Shown here piece after piece: positions 34,211 to 45,515 of a DNA stretch of 64,000 nucleotides. The DNA comes from Moniliophthora roreri (taxonomy: Eukaryota > Basidiomycota > Agaricomycetes > Agaricales > Marasmiaceae): assembly GCA_001466705.2 (NCBI GenBank), contig LATX02000224.1:62001-126000 (forward strand). Direction: 5' to 3'. The notes under the pieces are model-generated. The model was not told where the DNA came from. It did no database searches and saw only the letters and a list, made by a program, of their open reading frames with translations. A program made the translations under genes and the position numbers. Position 1 is the stretch's first letter. Every line of letters begins with the position of its first letter.

Positions 34211-36644
34211 CGAATTGTGCAGAACATACGAGTACTACTACCTCGGCTCGGATACTTCTTTCTACATGAGGTAAGTATGTTCTCTCTAACCGTTGCTTAG
34301 TCTCAAGGCCACGCAAAACTGAATACTTTATCAGGCAATGTTTGGAATAAAGGGTATACAGACTCGGATGGCCTTGCGTTAGCCGAATGTCCTTTTTTTC
34401 TTTCGCCCAAGAGGTTACCAGGATACGTCGGTGTATCGAGCCGAGGATGACCGTCTGCACGAGTCGTGGTATGTTGGTATAAACTCTACTCTAGTACGTT
34501 CTCTATGATTGGCTTTACCGCTCGATTGCTTAGCGCTTATCTCCCCCCTGTTCATCGACAGAGCGTAATACGCTCAATACGTGATTGGAATGAGAGCTCG
34601 TCGAGGGGGATGTTGATTTTAGAATCTTGATATCATAGTCACGCTCCCATGGATGCGGAGCCTAGGGGTCTAGGAGAGGAGCGTACATCCGCCTTAAACC
34701 AGAGCCATACCCAAGCTCAAGACGGAAGTTGAGGACACACACCGGCTTGGGCCTGAGGTGCTCGACGTTGCGTTAGTACACACTGAAGCTGGTAAGCACA
34801 TCCTTGTTGGTTCCTTCCGGTATACCGAGTACTCATGTCCGGTCTCCCTCTGACAGCATCAAGGGTGAACACAATGCGCCAAGCTCAACAGATCGATCCA
34901 CTTGATGCTGGTACAAAACACGCAACTGGTTGTCCGACACACCAAGTTTACGCCTTGTCGCCACGCTAACAGTTCGACAGACAATTATCATTGCATTCGT
35001 ACATAGTCTTCTGCGCCCTCGTACAGAGTACCTATTGACACATTGACAAGTCCGGACTCGAGTAGTTGTAAAGCAAGTGACGTAGGAATGTGTATAGCTG
35101 CGTTCAGCCGATGGATAGAGAAGTAAGGATTGTGATTGGGTCGTGGCGAGATGCAGCAGCATTACGAGAAAGAGAAGAATGTGTAGAAGTTAACAGGTAA
35201 GTGCCTTTAGACAAGTTGTATGAGTGTTGCCGCACTTGTTCCGCCGCTTTACATGCTACATCATTCGGTTCTCGCCTTATCATCGACAACTGGTTGACGT
35301 ATTTCTTATCGCATTTCTGGAGTGACATCTTTGCGTTCTGCGGATTTAGTTTGTCTTTACTCTTTGTTGCCTTCACACACAGGTCGTTCTGCTTGAACAC
35401 ACAATCATTGGTGTACTATGCGTTCCGCAGTAGTGTCGCGTCGCCCGATTTATAGTAACACGTTTTGCACGTAACGTCGAACAATTGCTTTCTGCACGAG
35501 TGAAGAAATCATGGTTAATGTCCAAAATGCTCGAGACAGCGAATAACGCACTCTTCCTCCTCGTCGGGAGGAGCCAAAACGAAACGGTCAGAAGTCCACT
35601 GAGCTAAACAAGTTGCGAGCAGAACGTCCAAAAAAGGAACGTGTGACAGATCGGTGACAACACCGTTTTAGGAACAGCTCTCGTCTCCTGATTGGGTGAA
35701 CGGGGAGCCCGGACCTTCCTGGAAGGTATACAGCCGGACTACTGTACTTCTTGATCCGTGCGTGGGAGGCCTCATAGTTGTTACCGTTTTGGGCCTTGGG
35801 CGCTTGAGTACTTATGACGCGTCGCCACCTAGAATCCAGCATTTTTGCCCTCCATGCCTTGCCGCTACGTGGCGTATGATACAGGGGGGGTATTTCTGAA
35901 TCAGGAGCACCTGATACGAAAGTGGCACAGTTCGAGCTGAAGGTGTGTAGCACTCTCCTTCCAATAATTGGGTTTTGCACCGCTTTTATTATCACTGCGG
36001 CAGAATTGACGACGATGCACTTTCGTTTCACTTGCCTCTGATACCTGGCAAGGATGGTAACTTGTCGCTGCTTCTCTCCTTATACACGATTGTCGTAGCA
36101 TTTCGAGTACTTTGAACACCACAGGTCACTGAGGGCGTGTTTTTGCATGAATAGGCATGACAGTCCCTGGTCCCCACGAGCTTGGTCAAATCCTTGGAGT
36201 ACTTTGCCGAGAAATTCCGGCCCAAAAATGGCAATTTTGCACGAAAATCCGGCGGTCACAGGCGGCGTGGCGAGTGGTCGAAACCAAAGTTTCATTTAAG
36301 AGTATCTGATGATGCTGATGTATCTCATCTCACGCTGCAAAGCATTGGCTTATTCATAAACCAAAGAACGATCTTAAAGCGCCTTGGCTCGCTCGCATCC
36401 ACTTCGTCCTGCTAGCTTCAGTGTTTCTAGCGTTTCTAGGAATTAAGAACAGGTTTTAGATGAACCAATCTTGCGCAATGTCAGCGCGTCGCCGCAGGAC
36501 CTCATCAAAATCAGTGATCCGCACCCGCAGTTTCTCCCACCTATTTCGCCGGATGCGACGGCCATTGCTTCAAGATATATGGCTAAATGGCGTCTTACAG
36601 AAATACCCCTTTCCACCACGTTGATGTATCAAATATTTGCAACG
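34211..36644. other. Gene-poor stretch of 2.4 kb
   Basis: No supported gene. The last ~230 bp (from about 36470) resemble 39745-39945, the upstream region of copy C, and belong to the segmental duplication. Confidence 0.45.
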
Positions 36645-36650
36645 TATAAA
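36645..36650 (+). promoter_or_regulatory. TATA box of copy B
   Basis: TATAAA lies 58 bp upstream of the ATG at 36708. The corresponding region before copy C has TATATAT at about 39904. Confidence 0.45.
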
Positions 36651-36707
36651 ATGTTCGTAACATATAAATTTGGCTAGCCGGCAGGGCTTCAAGCTATCCC
36701 CAGCACT

Positions 36708-38224
36708 ATGCTGTTTCTCATTTGGTAAGTGCCCTCTTTGCCTGCAAAACCCTCAGTGTCTGATCATTGTCATCGCTCAAAGCCGCATACTGGTAGTAGT
36801 TGCGTTAGCGAAAGCCATACAAGCACAGGGCACCTTCAGCGGCATCCCTGATAAGACAGTAGCCGGTTCACAGTTAAACGTTGGATTCCAATACTCGGGA
36901 AGTGTTAGAATAGGCGACGTTTCATTTGATTTTATTCGTGATGGAGGATCGACCCAACGCAGGACTATCAGGATCCGACTCGGCATCTCTGCTCAGTTGC
37001 GGATTCAGACTCTGACAGTCCCTCGGGTGGCAGGGCGAGTGCAAACGGGTGTTACTTGGGGTGGCGCTAACCAATGTATATACAGAACATACCGCGTGCA
37101 AGCCACGTATGATGACTCGAGTGGTTGGTTTCCGTTCATTCTTTTGAGCAGCTATCACTAATTCTTGTTTGCCAGGTAACACTCATAGAGACCTTTCTTC
37201 ACCGTTTATTGCATTTGCAGAAGGTGAAGATCCCGGGGTCCTTCCTGAGTATGTTGTTCCCGATTTTTATTCTATATGACTTACCGTTCTTTCATTTAGG
37301 CCGTCTTCAACGGCAACTCCCAGGTACAGTTCCCCGCTCCTTTCTGAAGCCAATTTGAAGCATTGTCCAATGTCTTGTTCTTTTTGGCTTGCTTTTTATT
37401 TTCCAGTTCGATATCTCCCAGTTCAGTATTTCCCAGTTCGACAACTTCTGAATCTAGCAGTAGGTCATTACCGCGCTTTACGACTCGGAAATTCACGTGG
37501 AAGTAGCCCAGAGTACGAGTGAGCCCACCGCGGTCACCGAGCAAACCACGTCTGAATCTAGTACTAGTATCGCTGTTGATACTGATCCAACATTCAGCCG
37601 AATACAAACAAGGTACGTTCGATATTCTGTCAGTGGTATGATAGACTTAACCAAATGTAGTACCAGCTCGGGGATTTCAACAGGCATGAGTTCAACTGGC
37701 ACTGGGCAACGAACCATTTTCGCGAGCTCTACTGAAACTGGGCAGCCAACCACGTCTACAATCAGTGCTACGCAGTCCAGCGCAGTATCCTCGCGGTACG
37801 TTCCATTCCTTTCATCAGTGGCGCATGCTGAAACTTCGGCAGAAACAGTAAACCTAAGGCGGCAATCATTGCTGGTAGCGTGGTCGGAACTGCCACGCTC
37901 ATCGTATTGCTCGCTTTGATCGCTGTACGCAGGCGCCACAAGAAAAAAACGTATCGAGACGGTCTGTCGGTGCAGCCCTATACTTTCGATAGTCACCTTG
38001 AAAAGCGACGCAAGCTGAGGGAAGTTGAGGAAAGCAGGCAGGAAGAAGGTGAAGAAGGGGTTAGAGAGGCAAGAAGCGAGGTGGCCTCCCGCGTGCACGC
38101 AAATCGGGTGCGCCAAAGCATTGTTGTTGTGCATGAAGATAGTGGCTGGCGACCTGATCAGACATCGACTGCTGGGGATGCGCGAGTAGTGGATCTTCCT
38201 CCAGGTTACGATGCAGCTCGTTGA
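36708..38224 (+). CDS. PPxY-tailed single-pass membrane protein, copy B
   Basis: Nine exons (36708-36724, 36783-37034, 37086-37123, 37176-37248, 37300-37323, 37407-37459, 37507-37612, 37661-37795, 37843-38224) join in phase to 359 residues: signal peptide MLFLICRILVVVALAKAIQA, ectodomain GTFSGIP..GSQLNVGFQYSG with PRVAGTYRVQATY and LSSPFIAF, Ser/Thr-rich stalk, membrane helix 239-263 (AAIIAGSVVGTATLIVLLAL), RRRHKKK, and a tail ending VVVHEDSGWRPDQT..VVDLPPGYDAAR. Two oddities. Intron 2 starts GCGAGT instead of GT; it is 51 bp and stop-free, so it can also be read through. The 47 bp intron 37460-37506 is absent from copy C and is needed to avoid a stop caused by a 1 nt length difference. B may therefore be slightly damaged or may have gained an intron. 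Confidence 0.7.
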
Positions 38225-38357
38225 GTCTGGACAGGAGTAGATATTTCAGTGCAGGATTCAAGCCCGGACACCCCTTGGACAGTGTAAATTGTGGATTCTT
38301 TTACTCGAGGAGATATTTGACGTTATAGTGATTGGCTATCTTTTACTAACTTATTTT

Positions 38358-38815
38358 TAGGACAACTCGCTATCGAGAACCCAGAACATACCTGAGCGGA
38401 GTAGAATTAGCATCCAGTATCAGGTCATTGAATGTAGAGGACAACTACCCGTTATCTCGTCCCCGAACCCAGCACTGCCCACAGCAACGATACCTTTACC
38501 TTATCAGCCAGCATTCTTCCTGACTCATCAATTTGGTCCGCGTCCCAGGTGAAACTGCGTTCATCTTGCTCACCAGCCACGTCGTACACGACTCCAAGAT
38601 GTCTTTGGAAGATCCATAGTCGGCGAGCGGTCTTGATATGGAGGTTTCAGGGTTGCCCTGAAGAGAGTTACGGCCTAGTTATGGTGAAACGTTAAGGATG
38701 ACACCAGCTTTGGATTGACAGAGAAAAGAGGTAGAATGTTGTTGTGCGGATGGTGCGTTGAGTCAAGGACATTTTTGATGTCCGATTCGGAGTTGAAAAT
38801 TCTAGTGGCGTGATT
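38358..38815 (-). pseudogene. Short-chain dehydrogenase relic (3' exons)
   Basis: Aligns at DNA level with exons 3-4 of the SDR at 41699-42580, including the catagaacatacctg-type acceptor region, the ctacccgtt..ctcgtcccc donor region and the gatgacaccagcttt..attg..gag block. Indels destroy the frame, and the nucleotide-binding exons 1-2 are not recognisable. It sits downstream of copy B exactly as the intact SDR sits downstream of copy C. Confidence 0.7.
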
Positions 38816-39945
38816 TTGATGATCAACGATTTTCTTGCTCTCAACAATCGTTTCTCTTCCCCTGGGCCTTCCCCTCCGATTCCGGGTATGGAGATGTATG
38901 GGTCCGGAAGTGTATGGTGCATACATCTTCACACATCTCATACTTTTGTGATGCACTACGACGAGACCTGACTTGAAGCGCGGATTACGATTGTGCAGGA
39001 CTGTTCGGGTGCAATCCCCTTAGTCACGATGAGTGGTTCATATATATTGATGGGCTTCATTCAAGCAAACTCTTTTTCGCATGGTCACAAGCCGCAAAAC
39101 CCAGGATCTGCTAAGACCCCGAAATTTTCGCAGGGCTGCAAGCGCCCACCCCACCATACATCATATGGACCGCTCATATGTGGCAAGACGAGTTAAATGG
39201 AACATGTCAGTAGTCCTTCGAGAAGGAACATCAATCCTATTGGATACATGAGTCATTGTTGTATTTCGATGATGGCATCCAGGGTGCTCGATACCTCGTC
39301 TGTTACCAATTTGTTACGCACAATGGTGCTTTCATCACTTGCTAGCGCTCAGTTTCTCCTATCAACAAAACAAGGCACATCTTTGGTGGCGTACATTTTG
39401 CTAGCACGGGCGGAGCCCGTATTGCCCATGTCATGCTTTGCGTGGCTTCTGCGGAAGGGTTTCTCAACCGTGAGGAGTAGAACTCCACGAGATGATGAAC
39501 AAGGTGGGGTGAGGGTGAGGGTGTGCGCAGCGCTCTGCTTCCAGAAATCCACTTAAACACTGCCATTGCAGTCAAATCGACAATGATGCATAGTTGCTTT
39601 CATTTCATTGGAACCTCATATGTCATCCCTGATATCTGGCCGCCGCAGCCCTTCATAACTGCTTCGTGCTTCCGTACCAATGGGCTCTGGTATTGGTATT
39701 AAACTTCCATTTCATTTTTGCCTATCATACTGATGCATCTCATCTTGTTGCAGGACCTCATCAAAATCAGTGATCCACGCCCACAATTTCTCTCGCTATG
39801 CTATCTCGCCGAATGCACTGGCCATTGCTTCGCGATACCTGGCTCAAAGGCGTCTCATAGAGTCCCTCTTCCATGACCTTGATGCAATCAAAGTTTTGCT
39901 ACTTATATATTCGACGAGTCAGTGGGGAGTCGAGACGTTCCTGGT
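38816..39945. other. Spacer between duplicated units
   Basis: No supported gene. An open frame at 39197-39556 has no ATG-supported model; on its minus strand a peptide GSARASKMYATKD..STIVRNKLV faintly recalls the C-terminal part of acyl-CoA dehydrogenases, too weak to call. From about 39745 the sequence is the duplicated promoter region of copy C. Confidence 0.4.
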
Positions 39946-41551
39946 ATGCTGTTTCTCATTTGGTGAGTATTTTTTCACCCGTACAACCCTCAGCTTCTGA
40001 ATGTTACCATCACTTAGCCGCATACTGGTAATAGCTGCATTAGCGAAAGCCATACAAGCACAAGGCACTTTCAGTGGCATCCCCGATAGAATACGAACTG
40101 GTTCAGATTTAAATGTTATATTCAGCTACTCAGGAAGTGGTGAAATACACGCCGTCACGTTGGGTATTTTTCCTGCCGGAGGGTTGGCGCGACGCAGAAT
40201 TATCAGGGAATCGTCATCCACTGTTACGTCTCGGGAAGGTCGGACTTTGCTGGTCCCCGTGGTAGCAGGGTGAGCGCAAACTGGTGTTGAGCAATGATAT
40301 GGCACTGATCGATATGCGCAGAACATACTGCGTACAAGCCATATATTTTGACTCAAATGGTTGAGTTTCATCTATCCCATTAAGCCTGCAGCTATCACTG
40401 ACTCTTGCTTGCCAGGCGACAATCGTAGAGATCTTTCTTCCCCATTCGTTGCGTTCGACGCGGAAGGCGAAGGTCCTGTGGATCCTTTTACTACGTATGT
40501 TGTTCTCGATTGTGATTCCGTAGGACTTACCACCTTTTGTCTAGGTCGTCTCCAACGGCAACACCCAGGTACAGTTCCCCGTTTCCTTCTGAAGCATCGT
40601 CTGACGTATCACTTCTCTTGGCTTGGCTTTTATTTCCTAGTTCGACGACTCCCGAATCGAGCAGTAGGTCGTTACCAGGCTTTATTGGTTCAGAAACCAA
40701 CAATGCAGCAGCCCAGAGTACGAGTGAGCCCTCCACCGCGGTCACCGAGCAAACTACATCTCGATCCAGCGCCAGTATCACCGCCGATCCTGAATCAACA
40801 CTTAGCGGAGCAAGAACAAGGTAAGTTCAATGTTCAGTCAGTAATGGGTATCAACTACGGTCACCGAACAAACCCCATCCAGATCCAGCGCTGGTATCAC
40901 CACTGATATTAATTCAACGTCCAACGGAACAACAGCAGGGTAAGTTCAATGTTCGGTTGATGGTGAGATGGATTTAACTGAATATAACACCAGCTCAATA
41001 ATTTCAACAGGCACGACTTCAGCAGGGCAGCCAACCACTTCCGGCGCGAGCTCTACCGACCCGAGGCAGCCGACCATTTACACGAGCTCTTCCAGCGCTG
41101 CGCCATCCAACGCAGTATCCCCACGGTATGTTACATTCCTTTAATCAGTGGAGTACGCTGAATCTTGAGTAGAAACAACAAATCTAATTCCAAGGCGGGA
41201 ATTATTGCTGGTAGCGTGATTGGAGCTACACTCGTACTGTTGGCCTTTATCATTGCTATACACAGGCGTTACAAGAAATTACAAGGAGACGGCTTATCTG
41301 TGCAGCCTTTTATTCTACAGAGTCCCATCGAAAAGCAACCCAGGAAGGGAATCGAGGAGAGCGGGCAGGAAGAGGACGAAGATGATACTAGAGAGGCGAG
41401 GATCGAATCTGCCCCCCACACGCGTGCAGATCGGGCACGCCAAAGCATTTTTATCGTGCATGAGGATAGTGGCTGGCGACCTGATCAGACAAGGACTCCA
41501 GGGGATGTGCGAGTAGCAGATCTTCCTCCGGATTACGATGCGGCTCAGTGA
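39946..41551 (+). CDS. PPxY-tailed single-pass membrane protein, copy C
   Basis: Eight exons (39946-39962, 40018-40269, 40322-40359, 40416-40494, 40545-40568, 40641-40820, 40994-41125, 41173-41551) join in phase to 366 residues; all introns are GT..AG. The order is: signal peptide MLFLICRILVIAALAKAIQA, ectodomain GTFSGIP..GSDLNVIFSYSG with VAGTYCVQAIYFD and LSSPFVAF, a long Ser/Thr stalk (AAAQSTSEPSTAVTEQTTS), membrane helix 250-272 (GIIAGSVIGATLVLLAFII), HRRYKK, and a tail with HEDSGWRPDQT and the terminal DLPPDYDAAQ. PPDY (359-362) is the PPxY motif. The stalk should be O-glycosylated. A second copy of the 3' part of exon 6 lies inside the following intron. It converges with the SDR gene 147 bp away. 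Confidence 0.82.
40855..40960 (+). repeat. Duplicated exon seg. within intron 6 of copy C
   Basis: About 105 bp resemble 40735-40842, covering the exon part that encodes TVTEQT..RSSA..IT and its donor gtaagttcaatgttc. The intervening intron would be about 21 nt, too short to splice, so the second unit is probably skipped. Confidence 0.7.
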
Positions 41552-41698
41552 ATTTAGGCAAAAGTAGATGTTTCGTTAAAGAGTTATATTGGAACACTGT
41601 TCTTGGATAATACAAAAGGCCAATTGTTTTGCTAGAGAAGACTTTTGACGTTGTAGCTAATAGGCCGCTATCTTACTTGTACTAACTCGTCTTTGGCA

Positions 41699-42580
41699 CT
41701 ACCACGGCAGCTCGCCATCGGGTCCCCAGAACATACCTGAACAGAGTAGAATTAGTATCCAGTATCATCTCATGGAGTGTAAAGGGCGCCTACCCGTTCT
41801 CTCATCTCCCGGATCCAGCACCGCCCATGGCAACAACACCTTTGCTCCATCAATCGGCATTCTGGTCCCCGTGTGTCCCGTCAATTTGGTCTGCGTCAAC
41901 CCAGGTGAAACCGCGTTCACTCTGATTCCGTCTTCCTTCGCTTCCCTCGCTAGCCACGCCGTGTATGAGTTCAAGATCGCTTTGGAAGATGCATAATCTA
42001 CGAGTGGCCTTGGTACGGCCGTTGCAGAATTGCTCTGAAGGGTGTTGGAACCTAGTTCTGATGACACGTTGAGGATGACACCAGCTTTAGATTGGCGGAG
42101 AAGGGGGTAGAATGCTGTCGTAGCACGGACGGTGCCAAGATAATTTGTGTCGAGGACATTTTGGATAGCAGTGACCGAAATTTCGGAGGCTTTCATATAA
42201 CTGGAAGAGATACCTATGTCGAGATATATATAAGAAGAAAAGAAAAAGAAAATGGTGGACACGCACCTGCGTTATTCACCAACACATCCAGTCTTCCTTC
42301 GGCCTTCGATATGATATCTCGGGCACGAGAAATGGATCCGTCGTTTGTGACATCGAGTTGAACGTATTCGACAGTCAAGCCATCCTCTTTTCGCAATTTT
42401 TCCCTGTTCGAGTGGTCAAAGAGCGCTAGATGTCTCGAGAAAAACAACTTACTGAGCCTCCTTCCCTTTATCGTCCGTCCTCGATGCCAGATAGACCGTA
42501 TGTCCCTGCTGAGCTAGGAGCTTGACGAGTTCGTATCCGATACCAGTATTAGAGCCCGTCACGAGAATTACACGACTCAT
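41699..42580 (-). CDS. Short-chain dehydrogenase/reductase (SDR), copy 1
   Basis: Four exons (42580-42453, 42403-42267, 42213-41794, 41736-41699) join in phase to 240 residues, the length of a minimal classical SDR. The cofactor motif is TGSNTGIG near the N-terminus, followed by ASRT at the end of the second strand and NNAG at about 85-88. The catalytic set is Asn112, Ser139/140 (NVSSELGS), Tyr162 and Lys166 (YASSK). The end is GMFWGPDGELPW. The sequence resembles carbonyl-reductase-like fungal SDRs; an NADP(H) preference is plausible but the substrate is unknown. It is nearly colinear with SDR copy 2, with all exon lengths identical (128/137/420/38). Confidence 0.93.
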
Positions 42581-42616
42581 GATGATTTTCTGAGGATTTG
42601 AGGATTCCTTTACGCC

Positions 42617-42624
42617 TTTTATAT
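42617..42624 (-). promoter_or_regulatory. TATA box of SDR copy 1
   Basis: ATATAAAA on the minus strand, about 37 bp upstream of the ATG. Confidence 0.5.
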
Positions 42625-43564
42625 CGTATTACTTGCATGTTGACCTGTCGCTGACGGTGTAGTATCCGATAGTGTTTGTCTGAGTAAGAGTAGAGTAAGA
42701 AGCCCGTTCCCCGTCGGTAAGGCTATTCGAGTTGACAAATTTTACTGTCAAGCGCCTGTGGAAGTGAGCCGAAAACTGAGAAAGTGACAAAAAACAGTCA
42801 TCATCAGGTCGTCATCATTGGAAACGGTCGCAGCGCCGGCGTCGGCGATACCACCAGCAAAAACGCACTTTGATGGCCGGATTTACGGGTTGTCCCGCCA
42901 AAATTTTAGGCACTGTTGTGACACTCTGCAGCCTTCTGCAGCATGCTCAAGGTCAGATATTCCTCAGATCGTCGAGAATAATCTTTGAAAATGCCTTTTG
43001 GATAGATATATAGTCAAATCTCAGAGGTGATGATGATTTATCAACATCTCGCAGGTTGCCCATATTGTCGACAGCATCCCCAACGCTCGTTTCCACTTTC
43101 TCTATCCATCCACCCTTCCCAAATTATTCTAGCTCAGACAGTAATATCTCCTTTTCTCGCCTATGGGCCATCAATGCATCAAGCTTGATGGACACGGTAA
43201 CATCAAGCCTGTCGCAGTGAGTCAGCTGACGGTTTGCGAGACGAGGCTGGATCTTGATGGTGCCTTTGACGGTGTCAGGTTGCACAACAGAAATTCAACG
43301 TTCGCTTTGTCTTTTACCGCCATCTTCAGACATTCCTCGAATTAAAGGTAAATCCCCCGTCATCCTTCTCCAGTAGCAAACTTGTTTATTGAATAATTCT
43401 GTGTTCGTTGTCAGGTTTGCAAAGTTAGAAGCTATCCTCGTCATCAGGTTTGCCCCATTCAAAGGCCTTTCGGTTGCTTTGTGAGTATCTTGTCGATTGA
43501 TATAGCATGGATATTTAATCTCTCCAAACCTATGGGCCTACCGTATAGGTCCAGTCGTTTAATC
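42625..43564. other. Divergent intergenic region
   Basis: Between the SDR and an F-box gene transcribed away from each other. An open frame at 43163-43345 has no recognised domain. The F-box frame itself opens upstream of 43565 without an ATG that fits the paralogue. Confidence 0.4.
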
Positions 43565-45244
43565 ATGAGCGAGCTGAAGATCCGTTGTACCAAAAGTCCA
43601 CTGTCACCAGATGAGCTGCAGCAGCGACTCCGTCTTCATGATGCATTATCCCGTGACCACCTTCCCCTTCTGGAGATCAACCAGTTCATCTCTGATACGC
43701 GGCACGACATTGACGCGTACGAGGAGCACATTTACAGACTTTTGTCGTCGGTTAGACAGTATCGCGCCAAGCAGGTCTCTCTTAGAAGAGACATTGCGCG
43801 TTATCAATCCCTTCTCTCCCCCATTCGTCGAATACCTTCAGAAGTCTTGCAGCAAATTTTCACTTTTGCGGCAACGCCAACACTTCTTGGCGCCAATAGT
43901 TGGACCTCACCAGCATTCATCATGGCCAGTGTTTGCGTGCGTTGGCGAAACGTAGCTCTCCAGTCCCCCGTCATATGGTCAAAAATTTCGGCCGGTTTGT
44001 GCTCCCGTAGTGCATTCCCCTTGAAACTTTGTATTCTTCGCTCTTCACAACATCCTCTGACGCTGGCCTTGTATTATCATCTGGCCACAGGAAACGATGA
44101 AGGGATCGTAAGAGAACAATTGAGGTCAATTTTCCGTCACTCGGACAGGTTGGCTGGCCTTCAATTTGGCTTTTCAGTTCGCCTGGATACCTCTTGGGAG
44201 GAATTGAAGCAACTCACCCAATTACCTCGGTTGCGGCTTTCCTCGTGTGGACCTAAAGATGCACTCAACAGTGTAAACTTTCTTCTGAAGAAAGCACCTC
44301 TCCTTGAATCCTTCACAATGCCAGGTCATTTCACTGAACTCCCCGAAGATTTTCCAGTTTTGAACATCCGCCACCTTGTGTTGATTCACGGGAATAACAC
44401 TTCTCTACGCCCCCTGCTCAACCAAGTCAACACATGCAAGCGACTGTCGTCGCTACTGATTAATAGCAATTTTTCTATCGTCGCGAATGAAAACGGCTTC
44501 CTCGAGCCATACAAGGACTATTCATATACGGACATCTCTGTATCCTCAAACATCATATCGCTATCAGTTGATATGTGGGCCAAGGATGGGATCTACCTAA
44601 TTTTGGGAGATCTCTTCCAGGTCCTCACTCTGCCGTTGTTGCGGACGTTGAGCATTCGGGGAGGAAGTCATCCAGATCAGCCGGCCTTCACACATTCATG
44701 GCCGGGTGCTACGTTCTCCTCGCTCATCTCTCGGTCAAATTGTGATTTGACAACAGTGGAATTAAGTGGTCTACCGCTTACTGACTCTGAAGTCATCGCG
44801 TTTCTCTCTCATACGCCATGTTTGGAGGATCTAGCTCTGCATGAGCAGTGGGTAAGCTTATCTAGTGCTCGTGGCTTTGAAATACCACCTACGAAGCCCC
44901 GGAATCCAACTATCACGAAACGACTCTGCGAACATTTGACGTGGTCATCCCTGGACGAAGACGTGTTTGCGTCAAATCAGGAACTTCTTCTGGCGAAACT
45001 CAAGCGACTCCGGTTCAGAGTCTGGCGCCATTTTGATGCAGATAGCGAGTTCGTGGAGATGGTCATGTCGAGATGGGATCTGCTAACTGACGAAGATGTT
45101 GCGGCAGAGAAATTGAGAGAGGTTGAGCTAAGAGTGGTGTACATGGAGGAGGATCTGGATGCGACGATATACAAGCCGCTCAAACAGCTAGATAAGGGGG
45201 GCCTGATGGTGACAGTAGTGGGAAACGACAAGTATGTCGTCTAG
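43565..45244 (+). CDS. F-box protein (559 aa, intronless)
   Basis: Closest paralogue of the gene at 45516-47180, with which it is convergent (271 bp between stops). It starts MSELKIRCTKSPLSPDELQQRLRLHD, matching the paralogue's start and so deciding it; MGLPYR at 43532 is an in-frame alternative. Coiled coil (TRHDIDAYEEHIYRLL), F-box SPIRRIPSEVLQQIF, VCVRWRNVA, then an LRR-like body with LTTVELSGLPLTDSEV and ALHEQW, and the C-terminal IYKPLKQLDKGGLMVTV block. Presumed SCF substrate adaptor, target unknown. Confidence 0.92.
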   Translation: MSELKIRCTKSPLSPDELQQRLRLHDALSRDHLPLLEINQFISDTRHDIDAYEEHIYRLLSSVRQYRAKQVSLRRDIARYQSLLSPIRRIPSEVLQQIFTFAATPTLLGANSWTSPAFIMASVCVRWRNVALQSPVIWSKISAGLCSRSAFPLKLCILRSSQHPLTLALYYHLATGNDEGIVREQLRSIFRHSDRLAGLQFGFSVRLDTSWEELKQLTQLPRLRLSSCGPKDALNSVNFLLKKAPLLESFTMPGHFTELPEDFPVLNIRHLVLIHGNNTSLRPLLNQVNTCKRLSSLLINSNFSIVANENGFLEPYKDYSYTDISVSSNIISLSVDMWAKDGIYLILGDLFQVLTLPLLRTLSIRGGSHPDQPAFTHSWPGATFSSLISRSNCDLTTVELSGLPLTDSEVIAFLSHTPCLEDLALHEQWVSLSSARGFEIPPTKPRNPTITKRLCEHLTWSSLDEDVFASNQELLLAKLKRLRFRVWRHFDADSEFVEMVMSRWDLLTDEDVAAEKLREVELRVVYMEEDLDATIYKPLKQLDKGGLMVTVVGNDKYVV

Positions 45245-45515
45245 TCGCACCGCACCACATCATGTTCTGTAAATCCCGATGACTAGATCTTCGATTCGAA
45301 TAACTGCTGTCGTTGTTTCTGTAACGAGCCCATAGATAAGTGACCAGACGAATGTCCAAATCAGTTCGTGGCAAAAATCGTATGTATATAGAGGTAGGAG
45401 AGAATTTCGAGTTGGGAAAAATATGACGTCCACATCAACACGACATGTGAACTATTGGTGGAATCTATACTTGTTTCTCTCGATGACTAACGTCATATCT
45501 CTATACCAAGTATTA

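Noticed and set aside
39197..39571. Possible acyl-CoA dehydrogenase remnant on the minus strand
   Set aside because: Only a few scattered residues fit; frames are broken and the similarity could be chance.
40270..40321. Apparent in-frame TGA stop in copy C (and at the same place in copy A)
   Set aside because: First taken as pseudogenisation. Comparing all three copies shows a 51-53 bp intron here; removing it joins VAG to TY.V.A.Y in frame in every copy.
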